Origin: Fluviicola sp.
Lineage (GTDB): Bacteria > Bacteroidota > Bacteroidia > Flavobacteriales_D > Crocinitomicaceae
Length of the DNA: 64,000 nucleotides
Reading direction: 5' to 3'
Assembly (NCBI GenBank): GCA_029866325.1
Contig: JARWZO010000031.1
Span: forward strand, 186,001 to 250,000
The notes beneath the pieces are model-generated. The model had not been told where the DNA came from, searched no databases, and saw nothing but the letters and a program-made list of their open reading frames with translations. Position numbers and translations under genes: made by a program. This document shows positions 25,045 through 33,424 of the stretch, piece after piece. Numbering within the stretch: the first letter of the stretch is position 1; every line of letters begins with the position of its first letter.

Positions 25045-25947
25045 ATGAAGTTCATCTTTTTTATATTCTTTTTCTGTTTCACATCGGTTCTTGCGCAAGA
25101 AAGCAAAGACTCGATCACTCAACAACTCTTTGAAAAAGTAGTCTATACCTTGGCAAATGATAGCTTGAAAGGTAGAGCTACGGGTTCAACTGAAGAATAC
25201 AAATCCTTGGCGTTTATCGATGAACAATTTCAATTGCTTGCGCATAAGCACTTGAGCAAACACGCGTTTCTAATCAATGTTGCAGATTCCACACAGCTTA
25301 CCGCCGTCAACGGGTATTACTTCCTGAATAATCGTGCTAAGAATACGGTGATTTTAAGTGCTCACTACGATCATATCGGATTGGGAGGGCCACTTTCTAT
25401 GAGTAAAAAAACGGATGTGGTTCACAATGGAGCCGATGACAATGCTTCCGGAGTAGCGTTGTTGTTAGGTTTGTCAGACTTTTTGATTCACCAGAAAAAG
25501 GCCAATGTGAATTACCTCATAGTGTTTTACTCCGGACACGAAATCGGGCTCTTCGGTTCAGAAGCTTTTGCCGGTTTTGTTGAGCAGAAGAAACGAAAAT
25601 TCAAATCTGTGAGTTCCGTCGTTAACTTCGATATGGTTGGAAGGCTTTCACCCGATTTGAAAAAACTGAAGTGTATGTGTTCACCAACCACCGATTCCAT
25701 TCTAAAAACAGTAAATCCTTCGCCTTTCGGGTTTACACTCAACATTACCGATGAAGCTAAACTAAACCAATTAGACACCAAGGTTTTTTACAACAAACAC
25801 ATTCCTTGTGTTAGCTTCACAACGGGTATGCACAATGATTACCATGCCACTTCTGATGATCCGCAATACATCAATTACAAGGGAATGGTGGCTATTTACA
25901 ACTACTTGTGTCAGCTCATATTAAAATTGGGGGCATCACCCAACTAA
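25045..25947 (+). CDS. Secreted M28-family zinc aminopeptidase
   Basis: 300 residues. A signal peptide (KFIFFIFFFCFTSVLAQ) leads to an M28 peptidase domain with all expected di-zinc ligands: H107 in AHYDH, D131 in NGADDNASG, E166 in the 'YSGHEIGLFGSEAF' block, D196 in VNFDMVGR and H267 in NDYHATSDD. The general base E165-equivalent is in 'GHEIG'. It should remove N-terminal residues from peptides outside the cytoplasm. No sorting domain is present, so it is probably periplasmic. The start lies 8 bp after a terminator hairpin. The gene is convergent with the M43 metalloprotease gene, with a shared hairpin between. Confidence 0.9.
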   Translation: MKFIFFIFFFCFTSVLAQESKDSITQQLFEKVVYTLANDSLKGRATGSTEEYKSLAFIDEQFQLLAHKHLSKHAFLINVADSTQLTAVNGYYFLNNRAKNTVILSAHYDHIGLGGPLSMSKKTDVVHNGADDNASGVALLLGLSDFLIHQKKANVNYLIVFYSGHEIGLFGSEAFAGFVEQKKRKFKSVSSVVNFDMVGRLSPDLKKLKCMCSPTTDSILKTVNPSPFGFTLNITDEAKLNQLDTKVFYNKHIPCVSFTTGMHNDYHATSDDPQYINYKGMVAIYNYLCQLILKLGASPN

Positions 25948-25982
25948 AAACGCCCCGAACCAAACCGGAACGGAGCGTCTTT
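25947..25982. terminator. Bidirectional hairpin between convergent peptidase genes
   Basis: AAACGCCCCG pairs with CGGAGCGTCTT with one mismatch, and the stem continues as CC/GG across a small internal loop. The A-run on the left and T-run on the right give a terminator form on both strands. It fills the gap between the ends of the M28 gene (25947) and the M43 gene (25999). Confidence 0.6.
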
Positions 25983-25998
25983 CATTCGTTAAATACTA

Positions 25999-27297
25999 TT
26001 ATTTTACAACTGCAACGCGCTGTTGAGCAACTGTTCCATTTGAATGGTGAATCAACACAGTATACATTCCCGCTTCAAATGCCTGTAATTCAAGAGTTGT
26101 TTTATTTCCGTTTCCTTTCGTTTCAAGTAATACCTTTCCATTCAGATCGACTACTTCAAGTTGTTCAATTAACTCACTTGAAATCACTGTAAGAAAATCG
26201 TTGGTCGGATTCGGGAAGCAAGAAACACTAACAGCCAATTCTTCCAATCCTGCAGGATTGTTATGCACCAAATCATAACGTTGGTTTTCCAGTACACCGT
26301 GCATTAAAGCGGCTTGTTGGTCGGTAAATGAATTCTGACAAGTTTCGGCCGAATAATCCATATAATTCTCGATCATATCGTGCAAATCACCAAGTCCAAC
26401 TACGTCTGCATTGCACGTATTTTTAGTTTGGTCACAATCTTGCTGAGAAGCGTCTGTAGCATCTGGTGTATCGTTGATTCCGTCGTCCATTGTACAATCG
26501 CCATCACCCCAAACATGACGCAAACCAAGGTAGTGCCCTACTTCGTGGATGGCTGTTCTACCCAAAACAGTGTAATTGGCTACACCTAAATCATTCGGAT
26601 TATTGGAACCTACGCATTGGTATTGCAATACGACACCATCACCTAAATTATCGGGTGTAGAACCCACAGGCCAGTTTGGAAGATTTGCCGGAGGCGTAGC
26701 ATATCCTAATAAAAATGCTTGTCCGTTGATCGACATATCACAGATCCAAATATTCAGATAACGCGTTCCGTCCCAAGCATCATGACCACCATCAGCGGTA
26801 GATTTCACTTTTTCCAAATCGGTAAAGTCACCGAAAAAGGCATTAAACGACCCAAAACTAGTGGTTGCTGAACTCGTGCGGGTAATTCCGTTGGTTGGAT
26901 TTCCTTGCGGATCGATTCCTGCCATCATAAATTGAATTTGAGTAGCTCCGGCTACAGGCATGAATTCAGAACGCATATTGGAAGTGTCAGCATTCATGCG
27001 AGCGTAATCTTCATTCAAGCGCACCAACTGATTCCAGATAACAGAATCGGGAATGTTTTCTTCGGGAGTATTGTACACCACATGAAACACTACCGGAATC
27101 GTGTACAAAGAACGCGTTGGTCCGTTATCCTGAGACCATTGTTTTGCTAGTTCGAATTGCTGATCAACTGCTTCGGCAAAACCGGGAGTTAATTGATTTT
27201 GGTAAGAAATTGCTTCTTTGGAATAACATCTATGAAGCATTTGGGCTTGAAGGCTCAATGAACAGCCAACTGTAAGGAGAAGTAATAGTTTTTTCAT
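25999..27297 (-). CDS. Secreted M43-family (pappalysin-like) metalloprotease with T9SS type A signal
   Basis: 432 residues. A signal peptide (KKLLLLLTVGCSLSLQAQ) precedes the peptidase domain, with the zinc motif HEVGHYLGLRH at residues 251-261 and the following 'VWGDGDC' and 'NYMDYSAETCQNSFT' blocks, including the Met-turn (MDY), that mark the M43 family. Paired cysteines around C268-C350 probably form disulfides. The last 80 or so residues are a type A T9SS sorting domain (SCFPNPTNDFLTV, then EAGMYTVLIHHSNGT). The protein is likely surface-bound or released and degrades extracellular protein. The neighbouring M28 aminopeptidase could act on the products; that link is inference. Confidence 0.93.
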   Translation of the reverse strand: MKKLLLLLTVGCSLSLQAQMLHRCYSKEAISYQNQLTPGFAEAVDQQFELAKQWSQDNGPTRSLYTIPVVFHVVYNTPEENIPDSVIWNQLVRLNEDYARMNADTSNMRSEFMPVAGATQIQFMMAGIDPQGNPTNGITRTSSATTSFGSFNAFFGDFTDLEKVKSTADGGHDAWDGTRYLNIWICDMSINGQAFLLGYATPPANLPNWPVGSTPDNLGDGVVLQYQCVGSNNPNDLGVANYTVLGRTAIHEVGHYLGLRHVWGDGDCTMDDGINDTPDATDASQQDCDQTKNTCNADVVGLGDLHDMIENYMDYSAETCQNSFTDQQAALMHGVLENQRYDLVHNNPAGLEELAVSVSCFPNPTNDFLTVISSELIEQLEVVDLNGKVLLETKGNGNKTTLELQAFEAGMYTVLIHHSNGTVAQQRVAVVK

Positions 27298-27492
27298 TTG
27301 CTAAAAATAGGTATGGAAAAGTAGCCTAAACACACTGAAAAACACTTCGTTTTTCGATGATTGGTCAAATACCTGTTCCGATGGTCGTCTGCACGATGTT
27401 AAAAATTCAAAACGCGGTAAAACGAAGAACCGTCGAACTGGAGATCGTCAATAAGAACTAAAATCGAAGGCTTATTAATATTGAATTCTTGG

Positions 27493-27547
27493 TGCTTGAT
27501 TTTTGATGTTGGATGCATGCAACTAATCCAACATCAAAAATCAAGCA
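27493..27547. repeat. 21-bp perfect inverted repeat (CAACATCAAAAATCAAG family, copy 1)
   Basis: The left arm 27493-27513 and right arm 27527-27547 are exact reverse complements, each 21 nt, around a 13-nt loop. The right arm contains CAACATCAAAAATCAAGCA and is followed by a further partial CATCCAACATC. A closely related pair of arms occurs at 62352-62394. The element lies 59 bp upstream of the gpsA ATG. Confidence 0.8.
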
Positions 27548-27584
27548 TCCAACATCACTTCGGTTAAACATATCAATAAATCGC

Positions 27585-27592
27585 TATTTTTG
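27585..27592 (+). promoter_or_regulatory. TAnnTTTG-type promoter -7 box ahead of gpsA
   Basis: TATTTTTG matches the Bacteroidota -7 consensus TAnnTTTG exactly and lies 14 bp before the ATG of gpsA. A convincing -33 TTTG at the usual spacing was not found, so the assignment rests on one box and its position. Confidence 0.35.
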
Positions 27593-27605
27593 TTGCCTCG
27601 GGATT

Positions 27606-28607
27606 ATGGAAAAAAAGGTTAAAAAAGTAGCGGTTATCGGAGGCGGAAGTTGGGCTACAGCTTTGGTTAAAATCCTGTGCAACAACCTCGATTCGGTAAA
27701 TTGGTACCTGCGTAGTGAAACCGCGGTTGGACATATTTTAAAGTACCGCCACAATCCTACTTACCTGCAATCAGTTGAATTTGACCTTCGGAAAATCAAT
27801 GTAAGTACCGATTTAGAAGAAATCATTCGCCCATCGGATATAATTATTATTGCTACGCCTTCTGCTTTTTTGGTGAAACTCTTTGAACATGTAAAACCTG
27901 AATTGTTTGCGGGCAAAAAAGTGTTCTCGGCGGTGAAAGGAATTGTGCCCGAATACAACGCCATTCCTGCACGTTTTATTCACAAAACATTCGGAACTCC
28001 TTACAATGCTATCGGCATTATTAGTGGTCCATGTCATGCTGAGGAAGTAGCTCTGGAGCGCTTGTCGTACCTAACGATTGCTTGTCAGAACGAACAAACC
28101 GCCACTGAAATGGCCAATCTGCTGGCTTGTCGTTATATCAAAACTGCTATTTCGGATGATTTATTCGGCACCGAATTATCGGCTGTTTTGAAAAACGTTT
28201 ATGCCTTGGCTTCCGGAATTTGTTCGGGTTTGGGCTACGGCGACAATTTTCAGTCGGTCTTGATCTCCAACGCCATTCAGGAAATTGAAAACTTCATCGA
28301 CGAAGTGAGTCCGATCCACCGTGACGTGAAATCAAGCGCGTATTTAGGCGATTTATTGGTGACGGCTTATTCCAAATTTTCGCGCAACCGCACCTTTGGT
28401 TTTATGATCGGAAAAGGGTATTCTGTAAAAACGGCTCAGTTGGAAATGGACATGATTGCCGAAGGGTATTACGCCACCAAATGTGTACACGAGATCAACA
28501 AAAAATTTCAGGTAGACATGCCCATTCTAGAAGCCGTTTACAACATTCTTTACGAGAAAATTTCGCCTGTAATCGAAATGAAAATTCTAAGTGATCGCCT
28601 GAGTTAA
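27606..28607 (+). CDS. gpsA: NAD(P)H-dependent glycerol-3-phosphate dehydrogenase
   Basis: 333 residues from the ATG at 27606; an upstream ATG at 27513 would extend the protein through the inverted repeat and is rejected. The Rossmann motif is at the N-terminus (VAVIGGGSWATALVKIL), followed by 'DIIIIATPSAFL', 'KVFSAVKGI', 'GIISGPCHAEEVA' and the C-terminal catalytic region 'ELSAVLKNVYALASGICSGLGYGDNF'. The lysine in LKNVYA is the expected catalytic residue. The enzyme reduces dihydroxyacetone phosphate to sn-glycerol 3-phosphate for phospholipid synthesis. Its stop codon abuts that of the convergent AraC regulator with no bases between. Confidence 0.95.
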   Translation: MEKKVKKVAVIGGGSWATALVKILCNNLDSVNWYLRSETAVGHILKYRHNPTYLQSVEFDLRKINVSTDLEEIIRPSDIIIIATPSAFLVKLFEHVKPELFAGKKVFSAVKGIVPEYNAIPARFIHKTFGTPYNAIGIISGPCHAEEVALERLSYLTIACQNEQTATEMANLLACRYIKTAISDDLFGTELSAVLKNVYALASGICSGLGYGDNFQSVLISNAIQEIENFIDEVSPIHRDVKSSAYLGDLLVTAYSKFSRNRTFGFMIGKGYSVKTAQLEMDMIAEGYYATKCVHEINKKFQVDMPILEAVYNILYEKISPVIEMKILSDRLS

Positions 28608-29489
28608 TCAGTAATAACGTTTTAGAAAATCGCGGGGACTTTCGCCACAATATTGCTTGAACAACCTGGAAAAATAAGCGTATTCTTCATAACCCAACTC
28701 ACGGGCAATTTCGTTCAAATTCATAGAACCGGTGCTCAACAAACGCTTGGCTTCAAGCAACACACGCTCTGTAATAATTTCGGTACTCGTTTTACCGGTA
28801 ACTTCCTTACAAATCCGGTTGAGGTGCTTGATGGTGATGTGTAATTGCGCTGCGTAATAAGACGCTGATTTTTCAGCTTTGTAATCGCGGTTGAGTGTTT
28901 CTTCAAACGTCTTGAACCGTTGGGCGTAAGGTTGAATATGAATCACATTTTGCGGTTCTTCTACCGCATATCTTCTGCTTAAATCAATGTACAAACAATG
29001 CAGTAAACTCCCGATTTTGGAATAACGATACGGCAAATCGGCGCAAAATTCCTGCAGAATCCGGTTAAATTGATCCGCTATTTTTGGTGTTTCCGAATCG
29101 GTTAACTGCAAAAAAGGCTTGTTTCTTCTTGAGAAATAGAACGGAAAATCGCTCAACTGGCTGTTGGGGAATTGCCATTGGTAATATGCCATTGAGTGAA
29201 AGAAAATCACGCCCTCCACATTGGGTGAAAACTCCCAATAATGTGTTTGACCGGGTTGCATGAAGAAGACCGCTCCGGCTTGTACTTCGTAACGCTCAAA
29301 ATCAATTTCATGGAAACCTGTTCCTTGGGTGATGAGCACCGTCAGGTAAAAATCGTGTTTGTGCGGATGTGCAATGCGGACATGGTGTTTTTGCAGATGA
29401 TCTGAAAATCGATTCACATACAATTCTTGTTCTATGCCGGTTGCATCGAATTGATGAATGGATAGAACAGGGAAATCAGCCATACACAA
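28608..29489 (-). CDS. AraC-family transcriptional regulator
   Basis: 293 residues; the ATG at 29489 or the one two codons later (29483) may be used. The N-terminal part (about 10-170) is a cupin-type effector domain (HKHDFYLTVLITQGTGFHEIDF, then VFFMQPGQTHYWEF). The C-terminal 100 residues hold two helix-turn-helix motifs of the AraC class: 'YYAAQLHITIKHLNRICKEV' and 'NLNEIARELGYEEYAYFSRL', ending 'SPRDFLKRYY'. It is divergent from the DUF983 gene (92 bp between), which may be a target. The ligand is unknown. Confidence 0.92.
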   Translation of the reverse strand: MCMADFPVLSIHQFDATGIEQELYVNRFSDHLQKHHVRIAHPHKHDFYLTVLITQGTGFHEIDFERYEVQAGAVFFMQPGQTHYWEFSPNVEGVIFFHSMAYYQWQFPNSQLSDFPFYFSRRNKPFLQLTDSETPKIADQFNRILQEFCADLPYRYSKIGSLLHCLYIDLSRRYAVEEPQNVIHIQPYAQRFKTFEETLNRDYKAEKSASYYAAQLHITIKHLNRICKEVTGKTSTEIITERVLLEAKRLLSTGSMNLNEIARELGYEEYAYFSRLFKQYCGESPRDFLKRYY

Positions 29490-29560
29490 TAGTACACAAA
29501 ATGTCTGAATAATGTAACTTTTTGCAACCTTTCAACAACGATCCTGAAAAGGGTTTGCCG

Positions 29561-29568
29561 TAACTTTG
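29561..29568 (+). promoter_or_regulatory. TAnnTTTG-type promoter -7 box ahead of the DUF983 gene
   Basis: TAACTTTG is an exact match to TAnnTTTG, 12 bp before the ATG at 29581. No clear -33 box was found at 17-23 bp spacing. Confidence 0.4.
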
Positions 29569-29580
29569 TTAAAAAAAACA

Positions 29581-29922
29581 ATGGCTTCTTTTCATTCTAC
29601 AATAACAGGGAAATGTCCCAACTGTGAAAAAGGTGACATTTTTGAACGCAACGGAAACATTTTCTTACTGCGGGTGCCTAAAATGCACGAGAAATGTACC
29701 GAATGCGGCTACCGTTTTGAAAAAGAACCGGGGTATTTTCTCGGCGCAATGTATGTGAGTTACGGTCTGACCATTCTGGAAATGTTTGTGGTGTTTTTTG
29801 CCACTTTCTGGTTTGTGCCACTGTGGCTTTTTTTCACCTTGATTTTCACAACATTGGTCGTTTTCAGTTTATTCAACTTCCGTTGGGCGCGCATTATCTG
29901 GATCAACCTCTTTCCTTATTAG
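29581..29922 (+). CDS. DUF983 family membrane protein with zinc-ribbon-like motif
   Basis: 113 residues from the ATG at 29581; a TTG five codons upstream overlaps the predicted promoter box. The N-terminal part has two CxxC pairs (CPNC, and CTEC about 30 residues later) and 'GDIFERNGNIF', a zinc-ribbon-like layout typical of DUF983. Then come 'FEKEPGYFLGAMYVSYG' and two membrane spans (about 62-105), ending RWARIIWINLFPY. Function is unknown. The gene is monocistronic by appearance, divergent from the AraC regulator and followed by a hairpin-rich stretch. Confidence 0.88.
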   Translation: MASFHSTITGKCPNCEKGDIFERNGNIFLLRVPKMHEKCTECGYRFEKEPGYFLGAMYVSYGLTILEMFVVFFATFWFVPLWLFFTLIFTTLVVFSLFNFRWARIIWINLFPY

Positions 29923-29930
29923 GGGAGTTT

Positions 29931-29994
29931 TTGAGTTTCTAAGTTTTTTGAGTTAACTGAAAACCTTAGAAACTGACTAACTAAAAAAACTCAA
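29931..29994. terminator. Nested inverted repeats after the DUF983 gene
   Basis: AGTTTCTAAG (29934-29943) pairs with CTTAGAAACT (29965-29974). Alternatively TTGAGTTT (29931-29938) pairs with AAACTCAA (29987-29994). The two folds overlap and could be a weak terminator or a small palindromic repeat. T-rich and A-rich runs lie on both sides. Confidence 0.45.
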
Positions 29995-30061
29995 ATGTTA
30001 AATCTTTGATTGCTAAATCTTTTTAGTTGAAAAAGCCTGTTTTCGCGCCTTTCTTTTTACC

Positions 30062-30069
30062 TACATTTG
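30062..30069 (+). promoter_or_regulatory. TAnnTTTG-type promoter -7 box ahead of the amidase gene
   Basis: TACATTTG matches TAnnTTTG exactly and lies 16 bp before the ATG at 30086. The -33 box is not clear. Confidence 0.4.
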
Positions 30070-30085
30070 GGTAAAATTTACTACT

Positions 30086-33073
30086 ATGTTGAGCCGCATA
30101 CTTATGGGATTGTTCCTTTATCTTCCCATTTCATTTTTTGCACAAACCTCCTCTTTTCAAACCTATTGTGATGAAGCCTATGCTGCCAATCCGGAAGTTC
30201 CGAAAGGATTACTGGAAGCCGTTTCGTTTGTCCAAACACGCATGACGCACCTAGATGCATCTGTTCAGGAATCGTGTACAGGAATGCCACGCGCCTGGGG
30301 ATACATGGGTTTAATTGCTGATGGCGAAGGTTATTTCAACAACACGCTTTCGCTTGTTTCTGCCAAATCAGGTATTCCTGTTTCCACTATTTTGGCTGAA
30401 CCGGCCATGGAAATTAAAGCCTATGCTGCAGCATACACCGCTATTAGAAATGAATATGAGGGCATTGTGTATAGCAAAATCAGCCCGCTCTTCATTAAAA
30501 GCTTCTTGTTGAAACTTTCGTTTATTCCCGATTCGGGAGCGGTGAACGATTTTGCCAGAAACAGTGAGGTTTACGAAATTTTTAAATTCCTGAATAATCC
30601 TGAATACCAAGCGCAATATGGCTTCCCACATTACAATTTCGACCTACGAAGTCTCTTTGGATCGGCCAATTACGCGGTACTTTCTTCTTCGAAAGTAGTG
30701 TTTACGGAAACAGCCATTTCAACACCAGGAGGTATTACTTACCAGCCGAAAGTCAGCGTTACCAAATCGACCCAATACGGTCCGGCCATTTTTAATCCGG
30801 CGGCTACGTGTAATTTCAGTTCTCGTAACGGAATTGCCGTTTCAGCCATCACCATTCACACCATACAAGGCACTTATGCCGGCGCTATTTCATGGGCGCA
30901 AAACTGCAGTTCGAGTGTTTCGTATCATTTCGTAATTCGCTCTTCCGACGGACAGATTACGCAAATGGTATTGGAGCAAGACAAAGCGTGGCATGTGGGT
31001 TCCGAAAATCCCTATACAATCGGTTATGAACACGAAGGTTACGTCACACAGCCGCAATGGTACACCGAAGCTATGTACACAGCTTCAGCAGATTTGAGTC
31101 GTGATATTGTCAATTCAGGTTATGGAATTCCGGCCGTTCGCACGTATTACGGCGACGCAAGCGCTACGACACAAACCTTGGGCGGATGTACCAAAATCAA
31201 AGGTCACCAGCATTATCCCAATCAATCACATACCGACCCCGGAATCAACTGGAACTGGGAAAAATATTACCGTCTCATTAACAACAATCCGACAATAACA
31301 ACACTTACTTCGGGTTCGGGTTCATTCTACGATTCGGGAGGCGCAGCAGGAAGTTATGCCGACGATGAACGCTTGATTTGGGTCATTTCACCGCCAAATG
31401 TTTCATCGGTTTCCATCAACTTCACCCAATTTTCGGTAGAACAAGGCTACGACAAACTCTTTATCTACGATGGCAATTCGATTGATGCCAACCTAATTGG
31501 TGTGTATACCGGAACCACATCTCCTGGCACCATTACTGCTTCCGGCGGAGCGCTTACACTTGAATTTCGTTCCGACTGCGCTACAACAGGTACAGGTTGG
31601 GCCGCCAATTGGACCAGCACTAGTTTGGATACCGAACCGCCATCTTCGGTGGTAGAAGCCATTTCCGATTATCAAACAACCAATTATACCGTCCACTTTA
31701 CCGATTCGGATATCGGAGCCGGAGTAGCCAAACAGTATGCCCGTGTTTCGGATAAAGTCAATGGTGCCGCAGATTGGCACGGAAACTCCGATTACGGTTA
31801 CTTAGATGAATCGTTCGACTTGGAAGCAACAGCCTGGTCGGAAGTAACAGGTGATTGGAATCAGGCAAATCAATCGTATGAAATGACCGATATTGCGCAA
31901 AGTAATTCCAATGCCGCGATTCCGGTAATGCAAGACAGTTTGCACGAATACCTCTATCATTGGAAACAAACCATTACTTCTGCCGGAGTCAATCAACGTG
32001 CCGGCGCTCACTTTTTCTGCGACAATACCGCTTTACCAAACAGAGGAAATTCTTACTTCGTTTATTTGCGCGAAGGAACCAATGTGGCACAAATTTACGA
32101 AGTGATCAATGACACTTGGACACTTCAGGCAGAAGACACGGTAGTGGTTGCTGAAAATGTGAGTTACGATATGAAAGTCACTTACGATCCGGAAGGCGGT
32201 TCCATTCAAGTGTATGTAGACAATGCATTTATTGTAGAATGGATCGATCCGAATCCGTTGAAAACCGCCAATGGATTCAGTTTGCGTTCCGGTGGTTGTG
32301 GTGTTCGTTACGATGAAGTAAGTGTCTACCAATCGCGCTACAACCAACTTGATTTATCAATCGGTGTCGATTCAATGATCCGTTACCAAAGTGACAATGG
32401 CGCCTCTGCAGCAAAAGTAGCAACACTGTTGGTTGATTTCCTTGGAAACTGGTCGACCATTGCCAATGAAGAATACCGCATTGATTGGACTTCAACTGAG
32501 CTGATCTCCTTAAACGATGGAATTTCAGGAGCCGATATTGATACCATTTACGTTCCGGTAGTTTCAGCCAACTGGAATTTTGCCGATTTGCATTCGGGAA
32601 TCAATCATTACAGTTTTGCCGTGGGTACCTCAGCCACCACACAAGATATTTTACCTTGGACAAATGCAGGAATGGTGAATTCCATTAATCATGTATTGCA
32701 AAATCCGGTACTCGGCACTACCTACTTTGTGCAAGTTCGCGCTGAAAACGAAGCAGGTTTGCTCAGTGAATTTGTCAGCGACGGTCAACTATTATTGGAA
32801 GAACCTCCTTCAACGGCAGGGCTTTCAGAAAATGAAATTCATGTGAGTATTTATCCGCAACCTGCGAGCCATTTGTTACACGTTGTTGGAAACTGGAATA
32901 CAGCGACTGTTCAATTGGTTGATCTAACCGGAAGATTAGTTGGCACAACATCGATCAACGGGAAAGAAGGAAGTATTCCACTTCATGGTTTAGCTTCCGG
33001 GTATTATCAGTTAATCATCGCAAGTAACGTGGGGTCTTACTCACAAAGAATATTGATACATCAAGAAAATTAA
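30086..33073 (+). CDS. Secreted amidase_2-type N-acetylmuramoyl-L-alanine amidase with CUB and T9SS domains
   Basis: 995 residues. After a signal peptide (about 1-20) comes a helical N-terminal part (22-200) with a goose-lysozyme-like feel, then an amidase_2/PGRP domain (about 240-400). Likely zinc ligands are H258 (ITIHTIQGT), H382 and D384 (SHTDPGINWNW); GYEHEG is also present. A CUB domain follows (about 402-515: SGSFYDSGG, 'DKLFIYDGNS', 'LTLEFRSDC'). A region of about 380 residues with LamG-like and fibronectin-like character comes next, and the end is a type A T9SS signal (VSIYPQPASHLLHV, then ASGYYQLIIA). It should cut the amide bond between muramic acid and the stem peptide, outside the cell, possibly against other bacteria. 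A terminator follows. Confidence 0.85.
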   Translation: MLSRILMGLFLYLPISFFAQTSSFQTYCDEAYAANPEVPKGLLEAVSFVQTRMTHLDASVQESCTGMPRAWGYMGLIADGEGYFNNTLSLVSAKSGIPVSTILAEPAMEIKAYAAAYTAIRNEYEGIVYSKISPLFIKSFLLKLSFIPDSGAVNDFARNSEVYEIFKFLNNPEYQAQYGFPHYNFDLRSLFGSANYAVLSSSKVVFTETAISTPGGITYQPKVSVTKSTQYGPAIFNPAATCNFSSRNGIAVSAITIHTIQGTYAGAISWAQNCSSSVSYHFVIRSSDGQITQMVLEQDKAWHVGSENPYTIGYEHEGYVTQPQWYTEAMYTASADLSRDIVNSGYGIPAVRTYYGDASATTQTLGGCTKIKGHQHYPNQSHTDPGINWNWEKYYRLINNNPTITTLTSGSGSFYDSGGAAGSYADDERLIWVISPPNVSSVSINFTQFSVEQGYDKLFIYDGNSIDANLIGVYTGTTSPGTITASGGALTLEFRSDCATTGTGWAANWTSTSLDTEPPSSVVEAISDYQTTNYTVHFTDSDIGAGVAKQYARVSDKVNGAADWHGNSDYGYLDESFDLEATAWSEVTGDWNQANQSYEMTDIAQSNSNAAIPVMQDSLHEYLYHWKQTITSAGVNQRAGAHFFCDNTALPNRGNSYFVYLREGTNVAQIYEVINDTWTLQAEDTVVVAENVSYDMKVTYDPEGGSIQVYVDNAFIVEWIDPNPLKTANGFSLRSGGCGVRYDEVSVYQSRYNQLDLSIGVDSMIRYQSDNGASAAKVATLLVDFLGNWSTIANEEYRIDWTSTELISLNDGISGADIDTIYVPVVSANWNFADLHSGINHYSFAVGTSATTQDILPWTNAGMVNSINHVLQNPVLGTTYFVQVRAENEAGLLSEFVSDGQLLLEEPPSTAGLSENEIHVSIYPQPASHLLHVVGNWNTATVQLVDLTGRLVGTTSINGKEGSIPLHGLASGYYQLIIASNVGSYSQRILIHQEN

Positions 33074-33216
33074 AAACGCTATAAACGACCTTTTAGCGAA
33101 TGAGAAGTGTCGTTAAGAAAATACAGATAGAGGAATCAGACGGAAAGTATCACTTTTACTGGAGTTGAGAGAAAAAATAACTCAAAAAAAATATTATTCC
33201 TCTACCTAAAATCATT

Positions 33217-33250
33217 AAACCCGGTTGAAAAATCGGGTTTTTTTGTTTTA
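33217..33250 (+). terminator. Intrinsic terminator after the amidase gene
   Basis: AAACCCGGTT (33217-33226) pairs with AATCGGGTTT (33231-33240) with one wobble, around a GAAA tetraloop, followed by TTTTGTTTTA. It is a textbook rho-independent shape 143 bp after the amidase stop. The 350-bp stretch 33074-33424 otherwise holds the dispersed repeat at 33290-33410. Confidence 0.82.
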
Positions 33251-33289
33251 CGAAAAACTCACTATTTCCTTGCGACAATTTTTTCTTTA

Positions 33290-33410
33290 CCACAGATGAA
33301 CGAATCTTGCTCGGCTAACGCCCTCGCTCAAAGTAGTTCAATGACTCAAAACCTATACTCAACCAATAAGCGCTGCCGTTAGGAGCGCAAGAATCTGTGT
33401 ATCTGTGGGA
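33290..33410. repeat. Dispersed intergenic inverted repeat, copy 3
   Basis: A 121-bp element starting CCACAGAT and ending ATCTGTGGGA. Inside are GCTCGGCTAACGCCCTCGCT and GCGCTGCCGTTAGGAGCGCA, matching the copy at 17551-17667; the 40 or so bases between these blocks differ. It fills the space just before the end of the SpoIID-like gene. Confidence 0.8.
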
Positions 33411-33424
33411 GACAACAAAAATCT

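Noticed and set aside
27513..27605. N-terminal extension of gpsA from the ATG at 27513
   Set aside because: The extension is encoded partly by the inverted repeat, and the Rossmann motif sits at the usual distance from the ATG at 27606.
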